Assembly: GCA_049724395.1 (NCBI GenBank)
Contig: JAUGWO010000060.1
Span: 124,001-188,000, forward strand
DNA: 64,000 nt
Source of the DNA: Spongospora subterranea f. sp. subterranea
Lineage: Eukaryota > Endomyxa: Phytomyxea > Phytomyxea > Plasmodiophorida
Direction of reading: 5' to 3'
The notes below the pieces were generated by a model that saw only the letters and a list, made by a program, of their open reading frames with translations, was not told where the DNA came from and did not search any database. Made by a program: the position numbers and the translations under genes. Shown here in pieces: positions 53,030 to 64,000 of this stretch (position 1 is its first letter; each line of letters opens with the position of its first letter).

Positions 53030-54835
53030 TTTATGATTTTTTTTAGTCGAGTTGGTTCATTTTCATTGAACCGTCATGGACAGTCGATGACTCGGCGATG
53101 ACACGTGTATATCAAGGTCCTTGAAAAAAGCAATTGCTCGAACCGACATTCAAAGCACATCAACGTTCGTATCATTTCATCCAACCGAGAGCAAAATTTA
53201 GAAAAACGAATCGAGATCGGGCCATTTTACAAAAGCCCAATTCATGGGGCCTACAGAGGAAACATTCGTCTGTATGGGCACAAGCAACGGAGAGCGCCAA
53301 ACTCATGACTCGCCTCACTACCTTGTTACCTGACAATGGATCCGAGTATGTCAATAACCAGACAGCGCTTTCTTATCACAGACGAATATCAAACACCAAC
53401 TTGGCCATTTGTAGTCCAATACTCAACCTACAACGCTGAATCGACTACCGACGCGGCGCAACCCCTGTTGGATTATGGATGAACGACAAGCCTGACGTCG
53501 AACATTTGAGACCATTTGGATGTACTGCATATGCGCACATCGAATCCACAATGCGAGATTCAAAATCAATCCAATCCACCTGACTAAAATGCCAATTCTT
53601 AGGATACTCACTATATCAGAAACGCTGCACACTGTCACCGTCGAGCACCGCTGCGATCATCATAACACGAGACGTACAAGCGGCGATTGATATGTTTGAC
53701 GAATCAGATTCATTGACCATCGTGGACGACGTGATTCGAAATCCATCACACTCTCACCAACTTTCCGAAAACTTACGAGGTTGCCATGACGCGGCTGACG
53801 CTCATGAATGGCATGCAGCCGCAGATCAGGAAATGGCATTGCACAAAGAAACCATACTTGGGCACTCATATGTCTCGCAGTCAACAGCACCTGGAAGATA
53901 AACCAGAGAGATTTTAACCACAGCCTATTTGAACGCGCCACTACTGATCCCGATCTACGTTCAACAGACGTAAGGTTTTATCGAGCCCGGGATGCGAACA
54001 GGATGTGCATGCTTAACAAAGCCCTCTACGGCTTAAAACAGGCCGGTTGAGCTTGGCAGGCATCACTCTTCGACCTGATTCGCAACAACGGATTTTCTCA
54101 ATCCATGAAAGAACAGTGGGGATAACCATCTTCGGAACTGACGTCAATGATCTACTATTGACAGGAAAAGGACAAGGCTTAGTATTCGAAAAAAAATCCA
54201 GATTTAGATCTAACCTTCACACAGAGCGATCACCAACTTACAGGATGGGCGGACAGCGATTTGCTGGAGACAGAAGCGAACTAGTGGATGGATATTTTGC
54301 GTTAAACATAACGTCATGATTCATGGTGATAGAGCGCCAAATATCGTCGGCAATCGGCAATGGGCAGAGGATCCCGCGTGGTCGATGACGACTGTCGTGG
54401 AAAAGTATAAAGCAAATTGCCATGACTTTATCCACAACAGAAGCCGAATATTGCAGCTTCGGATGCGACAAAGGAAACCATATGGTTACAAGATCTTCTT
54501 TATGAATAACGGTCAAGTAACTCAAGGAGCAATTTTTGTTGAAACGAATACCTCCAACAAGTCACGAACCAAACACATAGACCTGAGACATCATTTCATT
54601 CGTGAGAAGACACAGGAAGGACGAATCAATTTTGAATATTGTCCAACCGAACTCATGATTGCAGACATTCTTCAAAACCACTCTCACATCCACTCTCCGT
54701 AAAACATCGCACTACGTTAATGGCCAAGAGATCAGTGACTATTCAGTGTCACGCTTCTAGTCACAGTGATACTGTTAGATCTTGTTACTTGTACAACGCC
54801 AATGTTACAATCACACTGTATTGTATGTGAAATCA
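53030..54835 (+). mobile_element. Ty1/copia LTR retrotransposon, broken 3' part
   Basis: A fossil copy of a Ty1/copia-family element on the plus strand. Recognisable parts, left to right: the end of an integrase region, reverse transcriptase, RNase H, then a stretch leading to the terminal repeat that begins about 54836. The 5' part (gag, protease) is missing. The coding region is broken in many places, probably more than ten. It lies tail to tail with the minus-strand copy that follows and is clearly related to it. Degree of decay suggests an old insertion. Confidence 0.8.
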
Positions 54836-57800
54836 TAACAACGGGTGCACCGATTGATGTTCAATAGAAGAAGTGACTTGAATTATGGTATTCAGGTAAC
54901 GATATCTAAGTGTCATTGTACGCCATAGTCACTGTGGTAGTGCCGCTGTTGCACATCTCTTGTCCATTAACGTAGTGCGATGTTTTACGTAGAGTGGATG
55001 TGAGAGCGGTTTGGGGGTGAGGATATCTGCAATCATGAGCTCGGATGGACAGTATACAATATTGATCCGTCCTTCTTGTGTCTTCTCACGAATGAAATGA
55101 TGTCTTACGTCTATATGTTTGGTCCGCGACCTGTTAGAGGTAGTCTTCTCAAGGAAAATTGCACCTTGGTTATCTTGATACAAAGTCGCGTGTATTTTGG
55201 AAAGTATTGCAAGTTCATAAAGTAGATCTTGTAAGCATCTGGCTCCTTCGTCGCATCGGAAGCTGCAATATATTCGGCTTCTGTTGTGGATAAAGTAACT
55301 GTATTTTGTTTCTTTTTTTTTTCAAGAGATGACGTTATGTCCAATTGAAAATATCCATCCAGTAGTCGACTTACGATCGCTCTTGTCTCCAGCAAAATCG
55401 CTATCCGCCCATCCTGTACGTTGGTGATCTCTCTGTGTGAAGGTTAGACCTAAATCTGGGAGTTCCTTTTAAATACTTGTTATTCTTTGAATGGCTATCC
55501 ATAAAGATTTCGTGGGCTTGGTAACATGTCGGCTGATGTTGTTGATTGCGAATGCCAGGATCAGGGTCTCGTCGCATTTGCCAGGTAGGTAAGACTTCCA
55601 ATGCTTCACAAATCGGGTATGTGGTGATGCTAGCGTCGTCATCTGGCGGACCATTATGGGCCAAAACTTAAGATGAAAAACTTAGGTGAAATACAAAGAT
55701 TTCTCGGACTATGAGGCAAGATGAAAAACTGAGGACACAGATTTCTCGGATTACAAGCAAGATGATCGTCCTCACACACAAGGATTACACGCTCTTTATC
55801 ATATCCAAATTCGGACAGGAGAACTGCGAACACCAACCCCCATATCGGAAATCTAAACGCCAGATGACAACGCTAGCATCACCACATACCCGATTCGTGA
55901 AGCATTGGAAGTCTTACCTACCTGGCAAATGCGACGAGACCCTGATCCTGGAATTCGCAATCAACAACATCAGCCGACATGTCACCAAGCCCACGAAATC
56001 TTTATGACTAGCCATTCAAGGTTTTGAAGTATCTGGGCTCGTTCAGCTGAGATGTTCGACGAACTGCTGAGTGCGAGCACGTTCGGATTCTTTTATAAAC
56101 GAGAAGGATTTGAAGTTGAGCTTTCTGAGTCCAGGGGTGGCGGTTCAGGAGCTTGACTAATTGTTTGAGTTTCTCTTGTAATTCAGAAGGAAAAATGGAA
56201 TAACAAAAGGCACGAATGGTTTGACTGGTCTAGCTATTGGTTCTCGTTGATTAATCCTGACAGCCCTCGTATAGTGGAAGCAGGGTGAGAAGAATGTGGT
56301 GGAAGATGCTGGAATGTGCTAATTGGTTCAGCGTAAGATTTAAACGAGATGATGCCTTCAGTGGACTTCACATGATAGTGAGGTCCAAGAAGTCGACATG
56401 TTCTTTAGATATGTTCCAGGTGAGTTGAATTCATGGAATGAACTCATTCATTTCATTCAAACATTGCCAGAGATCAAAGGATGTTGTCAATCTCGGCCCG
56501 TTTCCTGTTAGTAACAGATCATCGACAAATGTTCCGATGATGGTTATCCCCTTGCCCTTCTTCTTATACCATATACACGGCTCTTTCATGGATTAAGTAA
56601 ATCCATTGTTGCGAATCAGATCGACTTTAATGATGTCTGCCAAGCTCTACCGGCCTGCTTTGAGCCGTAAAGGGCTTTGTTGAGCATGCACACCTTGTTC
56701 GCGTCCCCGGGCTTGATTCCAGCGGTCGGACGTAAATGGGATCAATAGTGGCGCGTTCAATGAGGCTGTGGAAAAGTCTCTCTGGTATATCTTGTGCTTC
56801 AAAAACTTGACCCATGTCCAGGTGGAGTATCTGTATCCTTCCTTGCTAAGAACCAGGAATGGTCCTTCAAGGTCTGAAAAAACGATTTCAAATGACCTAG
56901 TTGACTTTGTCCAACGTTCCTGTGCGAATGGTTGCTTCCGTGACTTTCCATGGGCACAGTTTTCGCAGAGCTGTCGTTCTTGCGGTGTGATTTTGACGCC
57001 TTCAGTGGGTTCTTGTAAATGCTTCAGTCTCTCGTCCGATGCGTGATCGAATCTTCGGTGCGCTAGCGCCATGCTAAGTCGTTGTGCTTGTGCGCCGTAA
57101 CGATAACCTTTCCATCTTGATTCTTGATACGAGTCGATGACTACGCTTAAACCTTGATCGGTAAACGATTTCGTAGCTAACAGGGACGAAAAATATATTG
57201 TGGATACAAATTGGTGGTTTGCATTGTATGGTCAGTGATCCTTGTCTGTATGCAGGTGATATCTCGCCGTTGCTGCAAGTGATCATGATCGGGTCCTGTA
57301 GTGACCTGTGGTTGTGAAGTAAGTTCAAATCATTCGACGTTCGCGCGACTATCGATGATATAGGCACTGTTGATGGAAACGTTCTGGTGGACGCACTGTG
57401 GAATCCTGTAAACTCCTGTTCCTTTTCGTCAGTCGTGGTCGTGTTGTTCAGTTCAGAGGACGGTTGTTCTTATATTGCGTCTTCAAGTGTGGGTGCAGTA
57501 GCCAGCATTCTTCGTTCGAATGCGTTTATCGACTGCAGCGTGTGCAGCACTTGCCGTTGTTGTATTTATTGCCTCTGTCTTTGTTGTTGTTATTTGACTT
57601 TTCCTTATGCCACTTGGTTCGCTCAATATTAAGAGATGTGTCATTTTCGAGGTCTTTTGTCAATAGTAAGTTCGTCAGTCTTGCAATAGAATTTATTTGA
57701 GATGCTCTGGCGGCTGCCTTGGTGGTTGGTATTGATCCGGCAAGCCATCAAGGGCCTTGACGCATAGGGCTAGTTCGCTAACGTCGATGTTGTGGACTCT

Positions 57801-58402
57801 CAGGTCATGGTATAGTTCTACCATTTTGCCTAGGTGTCCTTTCATAGTTTGATTCGGCTGCTTCTGGTGGTGGATGAATCGAAGAAATAAGTTCGCTGCC
57901 TTGGATTTTGCTGTTTGAACGTAAATCTCCTGGAGCGTTGTCCATAATTCATTTGTTGTCGTGCATCTGGAAACCTGTTTATATTGAGTTTGTGATAATC
58001 GCATGCTGGATTGAGCGGAGGCGAGTTGATCGTTGCGTTGTTCGATCGTGTTGCCGCGGGTTGGCGGGTAGGGTAAGAACGAGTCGATGTCCATTATTAC
58101 AAACTTTGTCTCGGTCGTGCGTCGGAATTCCTCCCAATTTCTTCCGGTGAATTCCGGGATCAGTTTTAGTCCCGAGTTGTGTTTCGAGATATTGGCCTCT
58201 TATCTTGATCGGTGCGTGTATGGTGTTTACATAGCTTCGTTGGGTGTGTCTGGAGTGGTGTCCTCCTCTTGAGTCTCTCTTTGTATTTGTATCATCTTGT
58301 GTAGAGCAAAACTGGGACTCTCAAGTTAATAACGGGTGCACCGATTGATGATCATTACAAGAAGTACGATATCTAAGTATCACTATGACTAGAAGCGTGT
58401 AG
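54836..58402 (-). mobile_element. Ty1/copia LTR retrotransposon, broken but nearly full length
   Basis: A fossil minus-strand element. From its 5' side (right): a terminal repeat remnant at about 58328-58402, gag with a UBN2-type domain (57690-58270), a protease region, integrase start (56650-57370), part of reverse transcriptase, then RNase H (54930-55300) and a terminal repeat at about 54836-54945. The two terminal repeats share ACGGGTGCACCGATTGATG and TACGATATCTAAG-like tracts but have diverged, so the insertion is not recent. Inside, about 55487-55640 and 55858-56010 are inverted copies of one reverse-transcriptase segment, a later rearrangement. Broken in many places, well over ten. It ends about 20 bp before a tRNA-Met gene. 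Confidence 0.78.
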
Positions 58403-58424
58403 TTGCTAATTAACCATGTCCGAT

Positions 58425-58510
58425 GCCTCTTTAGCTCAGTTGGCAGTAGCGTAGGTCTCATATCCAAAAGAGAAATCCTGAGGTCGCGCGTTCGATCCGC
58501 GCAGGGGGCA
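58425..58510 (+). tRNA. tRNA-Met(CAT) with a 12-nt intron
   Basis: The cloverleaf can be drawn: acceptor GCCTCTT with AGGGGGC, D arm TAGCTCAGTTGGCAGTAGC, anticodon loop CTCATA, T arm GCGCGTTCGATCCGCGC, then A73. The anticodon is CAT. About 12 nt (TCCAAAAGAGAA) interrupt the loop just after position 37, the standard place for a tRNA intron. One mismatch remains at the base of the anticodon loop (31-39). GCC...GGGGGCA and the non-initiator-like T loop fit elongator Met. An eight-T run follows immediately. Confidence 0.88.
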
Positions 58511-58511
58511 A

Positions 58512-58519
58512 TTTTTTTT
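58512..58519 (+). terminator. Pol III terminator of the first tRNA-Met
   Basis: A run of eight T residues starts one base after the tRNA 3' end, the standard RNA polymerase III stop signal. Confidence 0.85.
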
Positions 58520-59373
58520 GGCCTTGATCAGGAAACAAGCAATTGCTTACAGGTACTGGTGTGCTGGGGTCATGTGGGGTGTACTCAGTTGTTTGGGAAA
58601 TACATATAATTTCGCTGCGAATGCCCGGTTTTCTTTTCCCATTTCCGATTTCCTAACCAACGCTGGAGCGAATGGCTGCAATTCCCACGAGTTACGGGAA
58701 AACGCCAAAATGCCATATTGATTCCACTCCATATAAGAAACAGCAGAGTTCATCGATAGAGAGTCGAACGTCGACGTTCGACTATACATGTTTATTGACG
58801 TTTACACGTAAATCCTGAAACTGTCGGCCGTTTTTACCCGAACGGCGGTCAAGTGAGTCTGAGAAATGCTAAAGGGCAAGCAGGGCAGCGGCAACGAAAG
58901 GAACCAGAAATGTTTCCAATATTATGGATGACCACAGGAAATTCGTCCATGAAATCCAGCCGTTTCCATTCGACAATGTGCGCTCACAAAATGCTAAAGT
59001 ACTTCTCCCTTTTGTAAACGATGGTGATAAGCGAATGGTTAACCATAGTGGCGTCGAGGAGTCTGGATCCGACAGCAATCGTCGGGGTTTACAAGAAAGA
59101 CAGGCCTCGTTGTTTCTCTGCATTGGGCACAGCCTAATATCCAACCAATGTCTTCCGTGGCAAAAGGCACTCAAATTCTACGATCATCAGAGCCGGATAA
59201 ATGGGTAAATGTTATTATTTATATTATGTTAATAGAAGTTGGTTTTCACAACTAAACAGGACGAACGCGTTCGTGTCCACTTCCAGGAGTGTGAGTTGGT
59301 AGATACGACGTCGGCAGTCAGGAATGTCAACGAGCTCAAATCCGATCCTGACTTTGCAGATCATGATTCCAAT
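58520..59373. other. Unassigned sequence after the first tRNA
   Basis: A plus-strand frame at 58924-59208 (FVNDGDKRMVNHSGVEESGS) is polar and unrecognised. It may belong to the transposase remnant that follows. Nothing else is supported. Confidence 0.3.
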
Positions 59374-59800
59374 AGGATCCGTTTTCGGCATTCTTAAGTC
59401 ACATATTGCCAAGCAATTGTTGATGCAATGAAGCCTATCGGAAGACTTATGTTCTATCCGCCCAATGTCACCGATTACTTATCCAGGTTGCGAAATTTTC
59501 AGCCTGTTCTATGAGCCTTGACGAAATCTCGGTTGCAGTGGACGATGGTGGGAGAATGATGAAATAACTCATCACTCCTCGCCTGGATCAGCAACTGGAA
59601 GATGACGTTGCCTTTATGTCAAAAAATGGATTGACGGCAAATTTACTGCTTGAAAACAGGCGCATCCTCATCACCAAATGGGTAGGCGAGGCTTGGGATG
59701 AGTTCCGCAACGAACCGTGTATATATATCGACGTTTTGGAAAAAAGGGAGGCTTGCTTAACACTGCTGGAGCAGAATCCATCCAAAGTTATCTTCTAGGG
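59374..59800 (+). mobile_element. Fragment of a DDE_1-type DNA transposase
   Basis: FYPPNVTDYLSRL near 59450 recalls the PPNxT-LQPLD motif that precedes the last catalytic region in pogo/jerky-type transposases. LITKWVGEAWDEFRNEP near 59670-59720 recalls the WVxxAW stretch in their C-terminal part. The two are in frames separated by short gaps and the element ends are not visible. Following sequence (SCSESENSVFSVDDYDSFSE) is acidic as in such tails. A decayed remnant is likely; the assignment is weak. Confidence 0.35.
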
Positions 59801-60809
59801 CCTCAAGGTGTACCGATTTTAACACGAAATTCATTATCGACGTAAATTCAGAGAATAATGAATCTAAATTGAGCTCCTGTTCCGAGTCCGAGAACTCGGT
59901 GTTTTCTGTTGACGACTACGATTCTTTCAGTGAAGGTAATTTAGTACAGATTCTCAACGCGGAAGCAACAGCAATTGCCAAGGGTGTTATTACACCACCA
60001 CGTGCTACACTGCACGGTCAACCAGTGCCCTCAGGATTCCGTTGTTGTTTTGATTCAGCAGATCCGAGACGGTGGATCACCGGTCAATGATTCGTTTGAA
60101 GAACCTATTGGTTTGAGTGGTTATATCTCAGTTTCTACCAGCTGTTTACTAAAAAGCGAATATATTTGTTCGATAAAAAGCAACTATCAGCTCTAAAAAA
60201 GTCTGCTTTTCAAGACCCAGAAACAGAAACCCTGAAATGGTCCAAGACCCCAAACCCCAACCTCAATTCAAATCGTCCAATGTACTTGCTCTGTTTGAAC
60301 TGGTCGTATGCGGGCTCGCCGATCTGTGGTTTTCGTTCCAATTAATTCGAGAGGTCCGGCATAGTTTCCAGCATGTATCCGACTAAGGATCACAGTTAAA
60401 GAATCGTGCAGCTGAAGAATTGTGCTCTCGATTTCACATTGCAGGTTCAGTTCACGATCGCCTATATAGGACCCGGGCTAATGGAACTGCCGAGATCGAT
60501 GAGTAGCTTGCACCTCGTCAAGCAGATCGGTTGTTGCAGCGCTTCTTCATGTTCTTGACGTTGCGCGTTTATGTCTGTGAAAAAGGGCGTTCAGTTTCAG
60601 CTCAACTTCCATTCTGCAAACAGCCGCCCTCAGCACATCAGTAGTCAGTAGGGGTTATTTCGGCAACGGTATTTGATAGTTTGACGATCTTGGCACATGC
60701 TCGCGTAGATGTTTGCAAAATGATAAATATACGACCTGCTGGTTATCTACTGTAGTTGAACAACCCTGACGGCCGCTCCGCCACATCGCAAGTTGGTGAT
60801 TCACTTTGA
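59801..60809. other. Unassigned, probably transposon-derived
   Basis: Contains a short plus-strand frame at 59869-60090 (SCSESENSVFSVDDYDSFSE) and otherwise stop-rich sequence. It may hold decayed upstream parts of the MULE transposase that begins to be readable near 60810. Confidence 0.3.
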
Positions 60810-61107
60810 TATCTTCATCTTGATCACATTGCTCAAAACATTACTCGTTTCATTAGCTGGGGAGTTTTGAAAACAAATTTGAGTGAATTTCTGGATGATT
60901 TCTGGAGAGTGGTACCAGTCGAGGATGTCCAAGAATATGAACTCGAAATGGCGATGCTGGACCGCAAGTGGCAGGATGTAAAGTCATACTTGCAGCTTCT
61001 GAAGAACAAGCAAAAAAAATGGGCTTTTGCCTACACTCATAAGAATTTCGTTGCTGGAATATCATCGACCCAACGACAAGAACAAGTGAACTGTCAGATA
61101 AAATAAT
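60810..61107 (+). mobile_element. MULE (Mutator-like) transposase, C-terminal fragment
   Basis: LHLDHIAQNITRFISWG, then LSEFLDDFWRVV, MLDRKWQDVKSYLQLLKNKQ and KKWAFAYTHKNFVAGISSTQ, RQEQVNCQIK. This matches the end of the MULE/FAR1 transposase domain (YLxxLYxxxxKWaxaYtxxxFtaGxxSTQRxExxNxxIK). The frame ends in TAA at 61105-61107. In most members a longer tail with a SWIM zinc finger follows; none is visible here. The DDE catalytic part upstream is not readable, so this is a remnant. Confidence 0.6.
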
Positions 61108-61433
61108 CATTGATGAGTAATCATCTCTGACTCGGATAATTGGTGGTTTCGATTCCGTTGAGACAAAGGTACTGCATTAAGGACCTTGACGTCGACTGTC
61201 AAAACGAAATCGCAGACTTTTACTGGGAATCCCCTTATTAATGATTCTCTTCAACACCTGACTTCATTTGCAGGAAAAAAAAGTCTAATGCTGACGTGAT
61301 ATTGATATCAATACAAATCATGAGTTGCAAAACTCGGTCAGTATATGTCGTACACCTACTTAGTTGGAAAAACCTCGTGCAGTACTAGCAAAATCGTAAA
61401 CTATAAGTTTTGACACAGAAGTGTATGTCTGAT
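61108..61433. other. Unassigned interval before the second tRNA
   Basis: No supported coding sequence; stop codons are frequent in all frames. Confidence 0.35.
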
Positions 61434-61520
61434 GCCTCTTTAGCTCAGTTGGCAGTAGCGTAGGTCTCATATCCAAAAAGAGAAATCCTGAGGTCGCGCG
61501 TTCGATCCGCGCAGGGGGCA
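61434..61520 (+). tRNA. tRNA-Met(CAT), second copy, 13-nt intron
   Basis: Identical to the copy at 58425 except for one extra A inside the loop intron (AAAAAG instead of AAAAG). The same stems, CAT anticodon and T arm are present, so both copies could be functional. It lies 3.0 kb downstream in the same orientation; the flanks are not alike beyond a few bases. Confidence 0.88.
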
Positions 61521-61528
61521 TTTTTTTT
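61521..61528 (+). terminator. Pol III terminator of the second tRNA-Met
   Basis: Eight T residues directly after the tRNA 3' end. Confidence 0.85.
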
Positions 61529-62106
61529 ACAGAATAGGCTCCGTTTGGATGTCGCTCAATATGCCAAAAATTCCACGGATTTTGCAAAATACAATTTTGA
61601 TCTTGAAAGGGCCCGTTTATAAAACCCAGCATCGCGCGAGCAGATCCACCGATGAAGATGTCGAATTCGTCGTTTGAAAAATGCCACGGTTACGGGATTT
61701 TGCAAAATTCGTTCTTTGCAAAATTTTTATATTTTTTTACTTTTATTATATTAATTCCTTTAGGAAAAATTTGAAACTTGAGATTATGCAGAAATTCAAT
61801 TTGCTTGCTTTGACAAATCCGGGTCAGAAGTCCGCATTGCATCTTGGGTGTTGTTATCATGTTGAACGAAGGGCAACAGACGCGGTTGGTTTCAGCTGCC
61901 CAAATCAGAAGCAAGTGGTGAATGGACGGTGGAAAAGCAACAACATTTACTGAGGCGAGTTTTTTTTTACATCCCAAACAACTTATTGGGTACAGGTTGC
62001 CAAGGGCGGAAAATCGGAAAACGGATACAAAAACAATCGGGGCATGCTGTTAACTCGGCATTTAATACGGAGTTCGGCACGGTTTATGAAACCAGATAAT
62101 TGAAAT
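61529..62106. other. AT-rich unassigned sequence
   Basis: A plus-strand frame (LRDFAKFVLCKIFIFFYFYY to 61953) is dominated by T-rich sequence and is not recognised. A nine-T run sits near 61960. No gene is supported. Confidence 0.35.
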
Positions 62107-63279
62107 CGCAACTGAACGAGGAATGCACAGGACGCTCTGATCACAGTTTGGAATCAGTTTACCATTGATCAATCATCAGATCTACTGCCGGCAATCCAAG
62201 ATCTACTGTTGGATTCATTTTGCGTCCGTACAATCTGGCAAGAAACATACTTGCTGTCAATGCTCTATCGTTTCGTTATCTTCTCTTCAATGATGCCTGA
62301 CGATACAACAGGATATTCGTTTCGAAGCCTTTAAAAAATCAGTTCATCGTTGCCGAATTTTTTTTTATCGGCCGCTCCATTGCCATCATGGAGCTGATGT
62401 CAGATACGTGGAACCCCAAAACCCAAGAACTAATTTCAGACATGTAAGCAGAATCTCAGCTCTCATTTCACCAATATTCTTTCAAACTGTTTGCGGTTTT
62501 CCTGAGCATTCACATCATTGTGCGATTTCATTTTTTGAGTAAGATCAAGCGAGAAAAAACAGTATCATCCGTTCCGATGGCGGGGGTGGTGTCAATTCAC
62601 CCTTCAATTGCGTCCGAAACAACTTTTCATTTGAAATTTGGCCAAGGAGCGACAGATCGAACCCCAACAACAGGCAGGTATTCAGATCATCAAGTGTGTC
62701 TGCCGACAGTTCATCCACCAACTTGGAGAGATTCAGCATCGAAATTGAGAAGCCAAGAAGCCATTGTTGGCTGACGTCAAAATTTGACCATGATCATCGG
62801 ACCATCAAAACATTGGCATATCCGGCTGGGAACTGATGGATACTGACAACAGCCTGAGTATCTCCCGGACGCAATTGAAGGGTGAATTGACACCATCCGA
62901 ATGTAAGAATATTGGGGAAATGAGTGCTGAGATTCTGCTTACATGCCTGAAATTGGTTCTTGGCGAGTGGGATTCCAAGTATGTGACATCAGCTCCATGG
63001 TGGCCATGGAGCGGCCGATAAACTGAATTTCCGACAACGATGAACTGATTTTTTACAGGCTTCGAAACGAATATCCTGTTGTATTGTCAGGCATCATTGA
63101 AGAGAAGATAACGAAGCGATAGAGCACTGACAGCAAGTATGCTCTTGCCAGATTGTACGGACGCAAAATGAATCCAACAGTATTTCTTGGATTGCCGGCA
63201 GTAGATCTGATGATTAATCAATGGTAAACTGATTCCAAACTGTGATCAGAGCGCCCTGTGCATACCTCGTTCAGTTGCG
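62107..63279. repeat. Foldback element with long inverted arms
   Basis: Outer ends match exactly: CGCAACTGAACGAGG at 62107 and its complement ending at 63279. The arms continue inward for roughly 390 bp (62107-62494 and 62895-63279) with a few per cent of differences, including ATCAGATCTACTGCCGGCAA, CCTGTTGTATTGTCAGGCAT-like and CATTGCCATCATGGAGCTGA tracts. An inner block (62577-62617 and 62867-62903, around TGTCAATTCACCCTTCAATT) is also inverted. The left arm has about 80 bp between blocks that the right lacks. A spacer of about 250 bp (62618-62866) sits in the middle. No transposase is encoded, so this looks like a non-autonomous foldback/MITE-type element or a palindromic duplication. Target-site duplications were not identified. 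Confidence 0.85.
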
Positions 63280-64000
63280 AATAACTCAAAATTACGCAAT
63301 ACAATGGCGTATGTAGACCAACGTGAATCTGCTCCAATAACGATGTTAACTTGTGCAATTTGAAACAACGTTTACGCGCAGATTTGTCCAAAAGTTGATG
63401 AAAAAAACAATGGAGCTTCGCAGCAACAATCCTTCGTGGTTTCTGGGTAGTCTCAGCTCGAGAGTTTCCAAACCGCAACGTATCTAGCACATCTTGATTA
63501 TATATGCAGGTGAAAAACTAACAAATGGAGAAAGCAACAACTCCGTTTATTATTGTTCAAGGACTATTCTTACGGATGTGTTTGGATAGTCAATCAAGCG
63601 ATTTTCCATCGGTTCTCCGACCATCTTACAGCATTTGAGCTGCTACAAGACAGGTTTCTGGCGTCATACACCTATCAAAGGACCGTGCCTTATCAATAAT
63701 TGCATCAATCACTGTTCTGCAGCGATTGAAAAACCTTTTCTCGTTGCCTTGTCACCATTTGGTTCCCCATCTCCTCTCCAAATCGGACTGCTGGACCTTC
63801 ACCTATTCCTTCAGACCAGTCTCAACATAGGTCCACCATAAAATGAATTCCTCTGATCATCTCGTAGGAACTGGGTTCGCACCATAACCTCCGCCTGCAT
63901 GACCGGATGTCCGACATCACATGGCTCTGTTGGACATTCATCTCGTAATTTTTGCCATTGGGAACCGGCACCCTGCCAGAAAGTTAATCACAAAAATTCT
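63280..64000. other. Unassigned right edge
   Basis: A minus-strand frame 63218-63490 (QKPRRIVAAKLHCFFHQLL) overlaps the foldback arm. A plus-strand frame 63635-63841 is Pro/Leu-rich. Neither is recognised; the region resembles decayed transposon sequence but that is a guess. Confidence 0.3.

Noticed and set aside
61360-61632. Minus-strand 90-codon frame reading ARIERATSGFLFLDM
   Set aside because: It is the antisense translation of the tRNA-Met gene, a common false protein call.

Overview
The window looks like nuclear DNA of a fungus, probably an early-diverging lineage. Most genes are cut into many exons by short GT-AG introns; seven that can be placed precisely are 45, 47, 51, 58, 60, 68 and 174 nt. 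A fungal-type Zn2Cys6 cluster and an Rrn5-like Pol I factor point to fungi. FANCJ, UXT, TSC1 and a RING/PHD/BRCT protein are genes that budding yeast has lost. Several ORFs are split between frames without an obvious intron, so some indel errors in the sequence are likely. All identifications rest on reading motifs by eye; no database search was run.

Layout. 0-5.5 kb: a possible ATG14/UVRAG-like partial gene and ATG2, both on the minus strand. 6.4-11.8 kb: a FANCJ/BRIP1-type Fe-S helicase. 12.1-13.1 kb: a small Zn2Cys6 regulator whose zinc cluster is C-terminal. 13.5-15.1 kb: a 60-bp tandem duplication and a large, diverged inverted repeat. 15-18.9 kb: an unknown membrane protein, an F-BAR-like protein and unassigned sequence. 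18.9-19.75 kb: APC10/DOC1. 21.2-23.5 kb: a BRCA1-like protein with RING, PHD, extended PHD and two BRCT domains. 25.1-30.2 kb: VAC14 and TSC1, convergent. 32.5-34 kb: a minisatellite of about 28 copies of a 49-bp unit, open in all three plus-strand frames. 34.3-35.5 kb: a DGAT2-type acyltransferase. 35.8-39.2 kb: unrecognised split coding sequence. 39.4-45.0 kb: an ABCC transporter. 45.0-46.3 kb: Rrn5-like. 46.5-50.8 kb: the meiotic helicase HFM1/MER3. 51.5-52.1 kb: a hypoxanthine-DNA glycosylase. 52.2-52.8 kb: the prefoldin-like UXT.

53-64 kb is repeat-rich. It holds two broken Ty1/copia elements arranged tail to tail, two near-identical intron-containing tRNA-Met(CAT) genes, fragments of MULE and DDE_1-type transposases, and a foldback element with arms of about 0.4 kb.

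Two functional themes recur. One is genome maintenance and cell division: FANCJ, BRCA1-like, HFM1, DNA glycosylase and APC10. The other is TOR, endolysosomal and autophagy biology: TSC1, VAC14 and ATG2. I cannot show that this is more than gene density. The most unusual items are the BRCA1-like protein, the spliced family-6 DNA glycosylase, the minisatellite and the two inverted-repeat structures.
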